DNA of 64,000 bases, from NCBI GenBank assembly GCA_037447605.1, contig CM074817.1, forward strand, positions 1,286,276 through 1,350,275. The letters run 5' to 3'. The notes beneath the pieces are model-generated. The model ran no database searches. It was not told the origin of the DNA and was given only the letters and a program-made list of their open reading frames with translations. The stretch is from Zygnema circumcarinatum. Lineage: Eukaryota > Streptophyta > Zygnematophyceae > Zygnematales > Zygnemataceae. The position numbers were made by a program, and so were the translations under genes. Shown one piece after another: positions 1-11,718 of the stretch (within the stretch, counting starts at the first letter, position 1; each line of letters starts with the position of its first letter).

Positions 1-329
1 GTGTGATTGTTCAAGTCACAAGTGTATCAAATTATATGATTCCAAGTTGTGTGATATAATTCAATTGATCCCAAACTACATACAAAATAAACAGCAATAT
101 AATAATGATTTTGCTTTAAGCTATGGTTACAACATAAGAATTCTAAACCAAATCAATACTTTTTGTAATTATTGCAAAATATCTTTGAAAACTTTATGAG
201 AATACAGTTATGAGCTCATATAGATAAAGTGTTACTAAAGCTCTGTTGTGAATTGTAATGTTTCATTGTTGCGTTGTCATGCGAAGAAACTACTTTATCT
301 TATTTGGTCATTTGGCACTATAAGGATAT
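1..329. other. AT-rich flank, no gene seen
   Basis: AT-rich sequence downstream of the ndhF remnant stop codon. I see no coding frame, tRNA or recognisable plastid gene here, so it may be nuclear DNA or plastid intergenic DNA carried in with the insert. Confidence 0.4.
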
Positions 330-1078
330 CTATAACAAATGGAAGAAGCTAAGCCAAACAGCTGCAATCACTACCAGCACAAAACCCAATGCAAGTACAA
401 AAATATAAGCGCTTGTTCGTCCTCCTTCTGTGTATCTTGTACCTTCTCCTCCTAGTAGTGTCAATAGACCGCCTACATTCACTATCCCATCAATTGTCCA
501 TTGATCAATCCAAGCAAGAACATTTGCAGAAGACCTTGTAGCAGACACAAATGTGTTTTCATAGATTTCATCTATATAAGCACGACGTAAAGACCAACTA
601 TATATAATATTTAATAGACTACCAGTCCATCCTTCTGGAGAAGGATCCAACACTACATTGTTCCCTTTCAATCTATTAACGTGAGGACCGTACACTAGCC
701 AAGCCATAAAAGCTCCCAGAAGTCCTATACCTACAGAAGGCAGTGCTGATCTCAGAAATTCTTCCCAACCATGGTTGGTTGCTAATTCAAGTAATTCTGC
801 ATGATCTAAGTAAAGCCAGTGAGATATTAAACTTGAACCAGGCAAACCATCAGGAAGAGGAGCTCCAATGAATCCTATGCAAATTGTAGGAATAGTTAGT
901 ACTATGAATGGTATTACCATAGCATTACTAGATTCATGAGGATTTAAATGTATATCATGAATTGAAGTATTTTTTTTCTTCTTTTACTGGATTAGACAAG
1001 GCCAAAATACCATCAATTTTATAGGGATTGAATGTTTTTTTGGCTAGAATAGATATTTTATCAGATCCTCTAATCTAA
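330..1078 (-). pseudogene. ndhF: ndhF C-terminal fragment, apparent nuclear plastid DNA insert
   Basis: This encodes the C-terminal part of plastid NADH dehydrogenase-like subunit 5 (NdhF), a proton-pumping membrane subunit of the thylakoid NDH complex. The open part (about 960 down to 330) contains the family signatures HESSNAM, LNIIYSWSLRRAYIDEIY, DGIVNVGG and GGRTSAY, followed by a final hydrophobic helix and a stop. Reading upstream on the minus strand, a second stretch (about 1078 to 978, including AKKTFNPYKIDGILALSNP) resembles the variable loop of NdhF but lies in a different frame. The frames change at the A8 run (972-977 region), and without the shift an in-frame TAA lies at 984-986. 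Similarity stops near 1080, where histone promoter DNA begins. The 5' two thirds of ndhF are missing. I infer a truncated, frameshifted nuclear copy. A true plastid contig is excluded by the adjoining intron-containing nuclear genes unless there is an assembly error. Confidence 0.8.
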
Positions 1079-1477
1079 GGTCAGCGGATGCGTATGATGA
1101 CCGCAGTTTAACGGTGGTTAGCTGTAAGGGCGAAACAGTCGAACAATGGGAATTTACATGCATGGAACGTACAGTTATTAGACGGCTCGATGCGGTCGAC
1201 AGCTTGATCCGACGGTTTAGATCGCAGGACGTCGATTGGCAAATTGTCCATTCAGATTTTACTTTCAGTTTTAGATTTAGGTAATTTGGCTACAGAACAG
1301 TAACTGGTGACACATAGAATCACGTACTTAGCCGGAAAGCCGCTTTGCAGAATGCACGCGTGGTCTGAAAGGTCAGAAAAAGTGGTGGATTTTTGCTCTT
1401 CTGACAGGAATTGAAGAATTTTTTTTCTTGGAGGATTTTAGCGTGCTTAGCGGATAGCTGATTCTGTGGAGAGAAAC
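1079..1477 (+). promoter_or_regulatory. 5' region of H2B gene 1
   Basis: Spacer between the ndhF remnant and the first H2B start. It contains repeated GATC/GACGG-type words (for example near 1180-1230) resembling those in the other histone promoters of the window. I could not identify a convincing TATA box. Confidence 0.35.
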
Positions 1478-2124
1478 ATGGCGGCAAAAGATGAAGAGCA
1501 GAAAGCGGCAAAAGTGAAGGCTGGCAAGAAAGTTGCAGGCAAGAAAAAAAAGGCACCGTCAGCAGAGAAAAAGCTGCCAGAGTCTGGTGCTGCAAAAGCG
1601 AAGAGGCCATCAAAGAAAGTGAATGAGAGCTACAAAATCTACATCTACAAGGTGTTAAAACAGGTCTGTATGTGGTTTCACTCGCTGCAGACGAGAGGTG
1701 ATTGGTTGCACTGCTGCGAAGCTGCCTGTTTCAACATGTTTCGTGGTTTTTTTTACATATTATGCTTGCAAGGATTGGATATTTTTCTCAAAGTAAGGGC
1801 TCTGCATATCATACAATACGTCACTGAACGAAAACCTTAAACATACCAATCGCTATGTCCTTGAATTTGGCCATGTTTGCTTGCTTGCAGGTGCATCCTG
1901 ATACTGGAATTTCTTCAAAGGCGATGTCGATCATGAACTCTTTCATCAACGACATTTTTGAGAAGCTTGCTTCGGAGGCGTCGCGGTTGGCGCGTTACAA
2001 CAAGAAGCCGACCATAACTTCGCGGGAGATTCAGACGGCGGTCCGTCTGACCCTTCCAGGAGAGCTAGCAAAGCACGCGGTGTCAGAAGGCACAAAAGCA
2101 GTGACGAAATTCACCAGCCAATAG
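1478..2124 (+). CDS. H2B: histone H2B (copy 1, single intron)
   Basis: Core histone H2B, which dimerises with H2A in the nucleosome. Exon 1 is 1478-1663 (62 codons) and exon 2 is 1891-2124, giving 139 aa. The start is the ATG at 1478; an upstream in-frame GTG is not a plausible start. The N-terminal tail is Lys/Ala-rich and variable. The histone fold follows, with [14 protein letters not shown] at the end of exon 1 and [18 protein letters not shown] opening exon 2, and the protein ends AVTKFTSQ. The intron sits between KQ and VHP in phase 0, as in all H2B copies here. The tail differs clearly from the other three copies, and there is no H4 partner beside it; the nearest upstream element is the ndhF remnant. 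It probably diverged before the later H2B duplication at 4 and 18 kb. Confidence 0.93.
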
Positions 2125-3397
2125 GCATATCAGCTTTTGGTACTTGAGCGATGAGCTGGAATAATTTTGTACACGGTGCTTTCTAGCAGAGTTATATGCT
2201 GAGTTGCGCCATGCCGTGATGGATTTGGCGTTGTTGTTTCTGCGTAGGAGTTGAACATGTTTCTTGTGCACTATAAGTTGCTCAACAGCAGAGGTCACAT
2301 CGTACAGATCATCAGGGTGCCAACTCGGGTTGACCGAATTCAATGTTCATGCTCATAAAACTTTGCTAATAATGTGTCCTTAGAAGACCTTTGTTGTCTT
2401 CTTAATGGGGCAGAAAGCCGTCAAGTTGTCAACTTGCAGTTCAAAGACAGTCCTTGTATGTGTGTGTATGCGTATGCTGTGAACCTTTTGTGCATGGACT
2501 GCAGCAGATGTTCAAGTTCGCAGTCAGACAGCCCCTACGCTAGTCAATGATTTTCGCTATGGGAGTGCAGGGCTCGTTACTCTTTAAATTATTTATGTTG
2601 GGTCAAGCTGCTCTGCACCTGTACGGCTGTACTATGGGGTGCTCTAGGGTTTTTTAAATAAAGGTATACCCGTTTCACGGGTATAAATTTATATCCTGCC
2701 TTCTGTTCTGATACTTACCTGTACTTGTGTATCCAGGAAGCCAACTTACAATTGAATTTCTTGCCTACAAACAATTCCTACTGTCTGCTAGAGCTGGACA
2801 TTTTCATTTTCTTTCTTTCTGCATTGGAACGAGGGGATCTTCTCCAACGCAGGACAATATCACGTCCAGTTGGCCAAAATTCAGTTCTAATGTGAAATTA
2901 CAAAGGCCAAGTTTAAATGGAGCCAACTTCAGACTGCTAGCTTAATTTCTTGGCATGCGCTTCACGTCCAAAGTCGCAAAAATTACAGATCAAACCCCGT
3001 CCCCCACCCCCCAACATGACTGCAGTCTCCACACATTGCAGCAAAAAACAACAAAAAAAAGATCAATACAATAAATAAAAACACTCCACTTGCAAGGGGA
3101 AAGCAAGGGGATTTGGCAGTCACAGAGGCAAAAGCCTCATCGACGACCCGAGGACCATCTCATTATTTGGAAGTGAAATATTCACATTACAAAACTCCTA
3201 ACTGACAACAGAAAACTGTATCCATCTAAAAACTATTACGCATTGGATGTAGCAGATTACAACATTCCAAGAGAGCATATCAGTGGCCTACCTAGTAAAG
3301 TTGAAATATACAAAGCACGACTGGAAAGCCGCTAGTTTCAGTCGCTCACTGCAAGAAAGTAAGACCTCAAAGAAAGAAACCCAAAACTGCGGTGGCT
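2125..3397. other. convergent 3' flanks of H2B copies 1 and 2
   Basis: No coding frame is supported. An AATAAA at 2657-2662 is followed at once by a perfect 8-bp stem with a 5-nt loop (2665-2672 and 2678-2685). A C-rich then A-rich stretch lies at 2995-3080. The rest looks like 3'UTR and spacer. Confidence 0.5.
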
Positions 3398-4019
3398 TTA
3401 ACTGCTGGTGAATTTGGTAACTGCCTTGGTGCCTTCCGACACTGCATGCTTTGCCAACTCTCCAGGAAGCGTCAACCGAACAGCTGTTTGAATTTCTCGA
3501 GAAGTGATAGTCGGCTTCTTGTTGTACCGCGCCAACCGGGACGCTTCAGAAGCAAGCTTCTCAAAAATGTCATTGATGAACGAGTTCATGATCGACATGG
3601 CTTTTGAAGAAATACCTGTGTCCGGGTGCACCTGCAGAGGTAGAGAAAATGGAGCTTTGAGAAACGGTAAATCAACCCAATTATAGAATGACGTATGAGA
3701 AAAAGCTGAAAGCAAAAGACAATATTAATAAACCAGGAAACTAACTCACTAACTCACCCATCATCAAAGTCTTTCTCACAAACTATCATTTGGACAAGAA
3801 AGTCGGGAACAGAAAGCATACCTGTTTGAGCACCTTGTAGATGTAAATCTTGTAGCTCTCGTTCACCTTCTTGGTCCCCTTCTTCTTCTTCCCCTTCGGC
3901 TTACTCTCAGAAGAATCCTTGGGCTTCTTCTCCGCAGGGGACGCTGCGGGCTTCTTCCCCGCAACCTTCTTCTCGGCCTTGCTCTTCGTAGCCTTCTGCT
4001 CGTCACTCTTCGGCGCCAT
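3398..4019 (-). CDS. H2B: histone H2B (copy 2, single intron)
   Basis: Histone H2B of 143 aa. Exon 1 is 4019-3822 (66 codons) and exon 2 is 3631-3398. The tail begins [19 protein letters not shown] and is followed by an invariant histone fold ending AVTKFTSS. The phase-0 intron lies after KVLKQ. The gene is head-to-head with H4 copy 1 (ATG at 4722). Exons, intron and 5' leader (GA-rich, with a shared GATTGGATACTTTGCT-type word just upstream of the ATG) are almost the same as H2B copy 3 at 18.3 kb in the opposite orientation. This points to a recent inverted duplication or gene conversion. A TATAAA (rc of 4223-4228) lies about 205 bp upstream of the ATG. Confidence 0.95.
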
Positions 4020-5261
<1,242 letters not shown>

Positions 5262-5862
5262 AAAGAGATGTTCTCTTTTTTCCAAAATTATACCACGAGG
5301 TGTACTCAGTAGTTTTGTTGGGGTGTTTTTCACCTGATTTAGGTGTTCAGCGCGTTCATTCCTTCCGGAAGTACAGGCGTCTTGGAAGCCTTTCAATTTG
5401 TTAGACTACGTCTGCTCAAAGTGCAGTGTGAGGACGAAGTTGATCTTGTATAAACGTAGCATTATCACCGCTGAACTGTTCCAGTGCAGGGAAAGTTCAG
5501 TGGTTGCCTCATCCACTTTTAAGAACTGTCCAGCTATGGATTTTGTATATCGATGCGCAGCCATTGTGATTCAAGATAATTGAATTTGCCATTCCACTCC
5601 ACTCCATGACTCTTCATTCGTGTTCCAATATGTACTTGCCTGCTGTATACTTTGACAAAGTTGCATACTTGGTAAGGGAATTCGCGAGGTATGTTGATGT
5701 TGTGCTTTTCTAGTTTTCTTTTATTGGGAAAGAGAGAAAAAGAGCGAGAGAGATGGAGAGAGAGAGGGGGGAATGGGGAAGGGGGGGGGAAGGAGTTTGG
5801 ATCGCTTTGCTTTGCATGGAGTACGCAGTGCGGAGGGAGAAGCAGAGTAGGTTGTCATAGCG
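5262..5862. other. H4 3' flank and relic of an H2B leader
   Basis: This holds the H4 3'UTR. From about 5715 it contains a GA-rich stretch plus a TTTGCTTTGC...GAGTACGCAG segment that matches the 5' leader of H2B copy 3 (18170-18290) and belongs to the pseudogene that follows. Confidence 0.55.
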
Positions 5863-5980
5863 ATGGTGCCGAAGAGTGAGCAGAAGGCGACGAAGAGCAA
5901 GGCTGAGAAGAATGGTGCTGGGAAAAACCTGTAGCGCCTCCTGCAGAGAGAAGCGAAGAGATTTTGCGACTAAGCCCAAA
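5863..5980 (+). pseudogene. truncated H2B pseudogene
   Basis: Starting at the ATG at 5863, the sequence reads [17 protein letters not shown], clearly the N-terminal tail of the H2B copy 2/3 type ([18 protein letters not shown]). It has one residue lost, a Val for Ala change, and then a stop codon (TAG, 5932-5934) after 23 codons. Weaker tail-like similarity continues to about 5980 and then disappears; no histone fold or second exon follows. The 5' leader is also homologous to the functional copies. I read it as a dead, 3'-truncated duplicate. Confidence 0.8.
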
Positions 5981-6664
5981 ACGAGGGGGAATTGAGAACT
6001 GTAAAATTTACATTATGATTCTCTCTCCACAGCTTCCAAGTAACAGCTGTTGAAAACAGACTTTGTGTTGAAGGGGTGTCTTGTCGTGCATTAGCTGATT
6101 CTTCTGGTTAATGAACATCATTTTTACGTTTTTTTGCCTTTTGTTGTATACCTCTCCTTTATTTCTTCACAAATTTAGAATTTCAACAATCCTATCTTAC
6201 ATGTCAGACTCAAAGGTACTGAGGTATAGCTACCAAAGACCAGCAAAATGACGGCTTATTTCATTGGTCATCACATTTCTTGCACAGGAGATTGTGAAGC
6301 CATCAGCTGTCTCCATTTTAGTAGAAATGAGTATATACAATTCTCATCAATGCTTGACAATCACAAAAGTGACCGCCAGAAGGGCTAGCTGGCATTTAGT
6401 CATCCATGAAGCTGCTCATGCATATCTGAGAGGCATCTCAGTTGCTTCTCTGCAATCAAAAGAAGAGTGCCAATAAAACGGAATAAAAAAATTGATATCC
6501 TGTCTGAAAAATGGGCAACCCTTATCATAGGTTTCCCAGTACTCAATACCTATACGAAGATTTTGCAGAGTTTCCAAAGAAAGAAACGAAAAGTTCCACA
6601 AGTAGGCTTCTAGTCAATGAAAAGAAAAGACTCAAGGTCGTAAGAATTGCAAGAAAGTAGTCTC
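5981..6664. other. spacer, nothing recognised
   Basis: AT-rich spacer between the H2B pseudogene and the 3' end of the fatty acid hydroxylase gene. I see no gene here. The right part is probably 3'UTR of the hydroxylase. Confidence 0.4.
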
Positions 6665-8286
6665 CTAACTCGAAGACCTCTTCACTGGCGGTTGAGGCCA
6701 TGTGCCAAAAACCCGATCCCACAAAGTGTTGGTAATGCCGTAGCCCATGTCAGGGTGCTTGAAGTGGTGAGCGAGATGGTAGCGCCTCAGCTTGTACAAA
6801 GCAGCAAACTTAGTCGGAAAGCCAAAATGGAGCCAGAAGTGGGTAACATCGTAGCAAACGTAACCAAGCAAGGCTCCCCCATAGATGGCATAGACAGTAG
6901 GCATTGGTAGGAAGAAGGTGAAAGGCGTGACAAGGGCTGCGGAGAAAATAACGTTCATGACGGGCGGGAACACAAGGCGGTTAGGATCCTGAGGATGCTT
7001 GTGATGGCACCCATGGAGAAGGTAGTGAAGGGTGTTCCACCAATAGGTGGACGTCTGTGAATGGAACAGGAATCGATGCAGGGAATATTCCAGAAAGCTC
7101 CAAAGAAGAAGTCCAATTGCCATATGGACAGGAATAGAGCCTCCCTGCAACCATGTGAAGGACTATTATTAGGATAGAAATCCACCTTTTAATAAACATT
7201 GAGAAGAAAGACCAAAAAATCCCTCAAACATGAGGCCTGTTCCGCTACACCTTTCCTGCTTTCTGTAACCTGGAATATAATAAGCTAAATGCCAAATTGC
7301 TATTCCAAGTCAAAAAACAGCAAATCGCGAAGTGACAGTTTCTGGTTTAATATAAAAAATATCACAGGAAATTCACGATATGAGAGATATCTCAGCGTAA
7401 GTGCTCCGATGTCAGATTAAGCCAAAACTAGAGACCACTTAAAGTATTTAAGTGAATGCATTAGTTTTTTCATAGCAGCAATGTAACAACATTCAAACGC
7501 AATCAACTCAGCCTTTCAGAGCACACACAATATGAACAAAAATTCCCAACCCCAACACCTATCCCTTCCCCATTAAGTCCAGTTCATAGGAAGCAACGAT
7601 GAGAAGCAGAACCTATACTTTCAGCTATGCTTCCACCCCACTCTAGTCTGAAGACTTGCGTGAATAAAAAGCAGTTAATATAATGCAAATACATAAAGAA
7701 TGGGATTCAATAGTGACACCTGTCCACACATGCTCGTTGATTCTTAAAGCAAAAACAAAGGCGCATTTTTTCCAGGCACAAACACTAGAAGCAATCCTTT
7801 GAACTTCAGCATCGCAAAGAATCGAGGGAAGGAAAGGAGCACTAATCAAAGCCGCATACAAAACACATAAGACAAGAATTAAAAAACTCGGGAAAAAAAA
7901 TTATAAAAAATTACCTCTATTCCCCCCTTCAACGCCTGTGTCTCCGCATAGACCACCACGGGAAGCCAGATAAGCGGAATCATCCACCAATACGTGTTAG
8001 TGAACATCTCCATCAGGTCACTTTCGAACAGCCGCGGCCCTTTCTTGCTCACAATCGGATCGTGCACCCACGCATCGTACCGGTCACCGAGATGCCCTAC
8101 TTGGAATACCAGTGGCTTATTCAAGTCCACTTGGAACAGCCCCGCAGGCTCACTCTTCTCCCTCTCCTCTCCGCCCACTTTCTTCCCACTCTTTCCTACC
8201 TCCGCTGCAGCCTTTTCATACTCATCTGCAGCTGAAGCAGACTTCGGAACATCCATCGTGAAGGGATCCTCCGCGTGAGGCGGCAT
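6665..8286 (-). CDS. FAH: fatty acid 2-hydroxylase (FAH1/2 type)
   Basis: ER membrane di-iron enzyme that 2-hydroxylates the acyl chain of sphingolipids (FA2H/Scs7p family; plant forms lack the fused cytochrome b5). Exon 1 is 8286-7915 (124 codons) and exon 2 is 7144-6665 (159 codons plus stop), giving 283 aa, with a 770-bp intron. After an acidic N-terminal extension of about 48 residues, longer than in Arabidopsis FAH1, comes the family signature VDLNKPLVFQVGHLGDRYDA. Exon 2 carries the metal-binding histidine boxes HRFLFH (about 147-152), HGCHHKHP (about 168), DVTHFWLH and YHLAHHF, separated by hydrophobic segments. The family ending GITNTLWDRVFGTWP is present. The gene is divergent from the MYND gene at 10541, and the 2.25-kb spacer carries a telobox (8409-8417) and a CCAAT-N9-CCACG element. 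Confidence 0.95.
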
Positions 8287-10540
8287 ATTGACTTCGCAAA
8301 TATGTCAAGAATAAGCTGTAGATGTCAGATGTACTTCCAAATACTTCTGTAAAATAGTCAATTCTCCCTCCAAGAGGCGAGAGCTGGCTCCCTCCTCACC
8401 TTCCAAGCAAACCCTAAAATTGGACCTCAGCCGTCTGCAGGGCCCTCCCTGCAAGAGTCGCTGCTCAAAATTTGAAGGGCCAGTGCCAGTCAGAGCCAGC
8501 CAACGTCGCAGAAATAATGTTTTCGGGTCGCGGGCGGCGGTGCCGGGGCGGCGGGCCGACAAAAAAAAATAATTTCGAGGCGGCGGACGCGCGCGAGCGT
8601 GCGAATGCGACGTGCCATTGGTCCGTGCGCCGGAAAAAAAATGGCTGCCCGCGGTTCACGGTCAGTAATTGCATCGTACGGCACGAGGGACGGAGGCGGT
8701 TGATTGGCGGATCTTTGCTGAGGCTGCGCCCGGAAAAAAAAAGATGCGGATTCTCGCGAGCTACGTGGCCTCGCGATTCTGCCGAGGCGTGTCGCGGTCG
8801 CGAAAACGGACAAAAATTTGAAATGGCCGTACGGTACGGGTCTGACTTTCTTAATAAGTGCGCGACCGTACTTTATCGAGGTCTGGACAAGGGCCACTTT
8901 TGTCCGTTTTGAGCTTCTATTGGATGTAATAAAGTCTCATTTGATAAACACACTTTATCGAGATGTGGAAAAGGGGCATTTTCCTTGAACCACAGGTCCT
9001 AGAAAGAAGACGACACGTGTACACATTTGTATACGTGGCGTGTCTTCATTGGTTGTGTGCTAGCAATTTGAAAAAAGTTCTGACTTTATTGAGTGGTCGA
9101 ACAAAAAAGGCGGCCGTGTGCCACCTACCAACCAGAAAAATCAGATCTCCGTACAATTTCTGACGGAACTGCCCGCAGTGTCCAACATGGAAACGGCTCT
9201 GTCGGCGGATAGCGGTTGGCTGGCGGTAGAATCCGACCAGTGGAAGGCCCGAATGGGGAAAAACTGGGAACAGCTTTTCTATGCACAGAACGCATATTCA
9301 CATGCTGATGTTAAATCCACAAAATTAGTTTCTGTAAACTTCGAAACTGTAGATCTTTGTACACATAATATGTGAATTCACATGGTGATCCTAAATCGCA
9401 GAAATTACTTTTTCTAACTGGAAAACTGAGGACTCAGAAAATTCACAAATTAACGGGAAATAAAGTTTCTTACGGAACTAGAGTGAATTACTGACATAGA
9501 ACCTAAGTTAGGGTTTGATAGACGAAGCTGAACTTGCAGTATTCTGAAGGAGGAGACTGCGCTTGGCGGAGGAGTCAGGATAGCTCCGGCCATGGCTGCC
9601 TGCCATCTTTCTGCCGCTCTCCATGGCTGCTTCCGCCGCCTCCTGCTGCGGTTCTGAGTGCGAGAGCTTCGGCTGAAGGGCTCATGCGCTTCGCTGTGGC
9701 TGTTGGGTCAAAGGTGGCTGGCTCCCTTGCAGTGCGCGCTTGCCCGTTTCTGCCAGAGATTAGGGCGGAATTGAGGCTTACATCTCAATTTGAGCAGAAG
9801 ATTCTTGAGTAGAAAGGATTTGGCCAATATTCTCTGATATATAGCGTGAACTTCACACTGTTTATTGTGGCTTATTGCTACATATCTTGTTAGTGGATGC
9901 TTGGAATGAGTCGAGAAGGGCAACCTGCGGCGTGTGGTTTCCTTTATACCATGCGGATTGGAACAAGAAGATGAAGAAGAGATCCTATGGCCGTAAGAGT
10001 TTGCGAAGAAGATCTGCTGAATGGTGGAACGAGAGTAGATGCTTAGTGTCGAAGGCTGTAAGAAGGATGAAGCCATTGGTGATGTAGCAGACAGGCAGCA
10101 CACCTGAGCTGCCTTTGTTCTTGCAATTCCTTCGCTGGATGGAATCTTATGTTCGTTAGGTTATAAGGTCGAGCTGAGGATGTTGTACTTCGGGGGGCAT
10201 GCTCAGAGCTGAACTTGGAATTTGGAAAAGTTGCAGCTTCTCGAGCTGAAGATGTATTTCAGATTAGAGCTCCACAAAGTCTGAGTATGAGTCCGATAGG
10301 AAGGTATTGTACCATCAAAAAACACAATTTCCACCTGCAACGCTGTTTTTCTACAACAGCTCTTGCTGAGTAACTTTTTTAAGTTGTTATGTCCTAGTTT
10401 CGAACAAAAATCCGGAGGTTTTCACAATTTCGGTACTAAGATTGTTGCACTACTATAGAGCCACTTGTCACTTCTGCTTCGCATAGTGCTTCTAAGCTGC
10501 GGCTTGCAAGAGAACGAGAATTCCGAACCGTTGTCCAGCC
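8287..10540. promoter_or_regulatory. divergent FAH / MYND-gene spacer
   Basis: 2.25 kb with no supported gene. The FAH-proximal part is GC-rich with CGCG-rich words (8520-8800) and a telobox AAACCCTAA (8409-8417), common near plant transcription starts. An ERSE-type element (CGTGG-N9-ATTGG, 9034-9052) sits in a 39-bp module (9014-9052) that recurs at 15.7 and 24.1 kb. A TTAGGGTTT lies near 9509. Open frames at 8472-8912 and 9534-9812 lack recognisable content; the latter may be transcribed leader of the MYND gene. Confidence 0.5.
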
Positions 10541-11718
10541 ATGGCGTGGTGGAGGCTCTTGCATAAGCCTTGTACGGGGCATACATGGAAGCTGTTTCTG
10601 ATAGTTTTTCCAATTCTGCTACGAGCCCTCTATGGCCGACCTCTGGTCATGCCTATGCTGGTCGGAACTTTGGATGATCGTATACTGCTCTCATATGCAG
10701 TTATTGTTATACTGGCTGTCGGGATAGAATTGCTTCTGGCTTTTTGGCCTGATAACCCATGGGGAGAGGATGCCGGAGGTCCAGAGTTGGGCTTTGATAT
10801 ACCTGACAACGCCTGCTACTTTTGCATTCGCCAAACTGCGACGTCGAAGTGTGGGGGATGCAGGTGCGTTTCAAAGCGACCTCGTGTTTCTGTGTTTCTG
10901 TGTGTATGAATCACTTTGCCTTGTTTGCTCCATCTTGAAGTCTATTAAGGATCTAGGTTTGAGAAATAAATTATTTTCAGTGTCAGTTTTAGAACTTTGT
11001 GTTGTTTGTCTCGTGCACTTGTGACAAGCCATGCTCGTCTAAGCCCATTCTGGGCACACATATTTTATTTCATGTTGATCATACTTCCCTTCTCTTCTGT
11101 CCGTTTTTATGTCGTTTTAACCTTGTCGTCATTTTGTGACTTCCCTTTTGCAGGTTGGTTTATTACTGCGGCCGTTTCTGCCAAATGCAAGCTTGGCGAA
11201 AACATAGGCATGTATGTGGAGCTGCGACTGCAGCCTCTCAACGAATTCAGCGGTCCTCTCAGTCGATATCTCCATCTCAATGGCGCGCTCTCCAGGAATA
11301 CAGTGACCACGTGAAGAGCCTTCTAGTAGTTCACGGAGTCATCCCAGCAACTCCCACCTTGGCAGCGCAAATCCTTTGTCACATTGGAGCATATGTGAGA
11401 GAGCATCCTGGTCTTGTATGCCAAGAAGTTGCAGACAGTGCATGGGCGGCAGCCATCAGCATGCGGAATGATGGAGCTCCTGATAGACTACACATGGCAT
11501 GGGCTTGGGGCTTCCTTGAGGCGACTGTCGAATCTGGGAGTGCAGACGCGTTCCTTGCAGCCCTTGGAATGGGGAACGGAAGGAATGGGAGAGAGGCGGA
11601 CCTTGCAAGAGTGAACAGATGGATGAGAAGGGGTCTCTGCCAGGCCCTCCTCATGCTCAACAGGCGGCAGGAGGTGGGAGCCTTCCTGAGGTCAGCCCCT
11701 CGAGTGGCAGTCGCCTGA
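10541..11718 (+). CDS. membrane-anchored MYND zinc-finger protein
   Basis: Predicted 295-aa protein from exon 1 (10541-10863) and exon 2 (11154-11718). The junction is in phase 2 and completes an Arg codon. Residues about 16-70 hold two hydrophobic segments (TWKLFLIVFPILLRALYG and SYAVIVILAVGIELLLAF), suggesting a membrane anchor. A complete MYND zinc finger follows, split by the intron: CYFC, CGGC, YYCGRFCQ and WRKHRHVC supply the seven Cys and one His. MYND domains usually bind proline-rich partners. The C-terminal 170 residues are Ala-rich and helical-looking, without a SET domain or clear TPRs. I do not recognise the specific family; the MYND domain is certain and the function is open. 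The start is the first ATG of the frame and precedes the hydrophobic segments. Confidence 0.75.

Noticed and set aside
1466-1840. H2B copy 1 starting at GTG 1466 and reading through the intron
   Set aside because: The ATG at 1478 aligns with other H2B starts, and the frame after 1663 is intron sequence.
8472-8912. Long overlapping open frames on both strands upstream of FAH
   Set aside because: They lie in CG-rich promoter DNA, are Arg/Ala-rich in all frames and show no domain or splice logic. Openness on both strands is explained by base composition.
9534-9812. 92-codon frame with a transit-peptide-like look
   Set aside because: It has no supported splice to the MYND gene in frame and no family similarity; the nearby ATG at 9592 is followed by an early stop.
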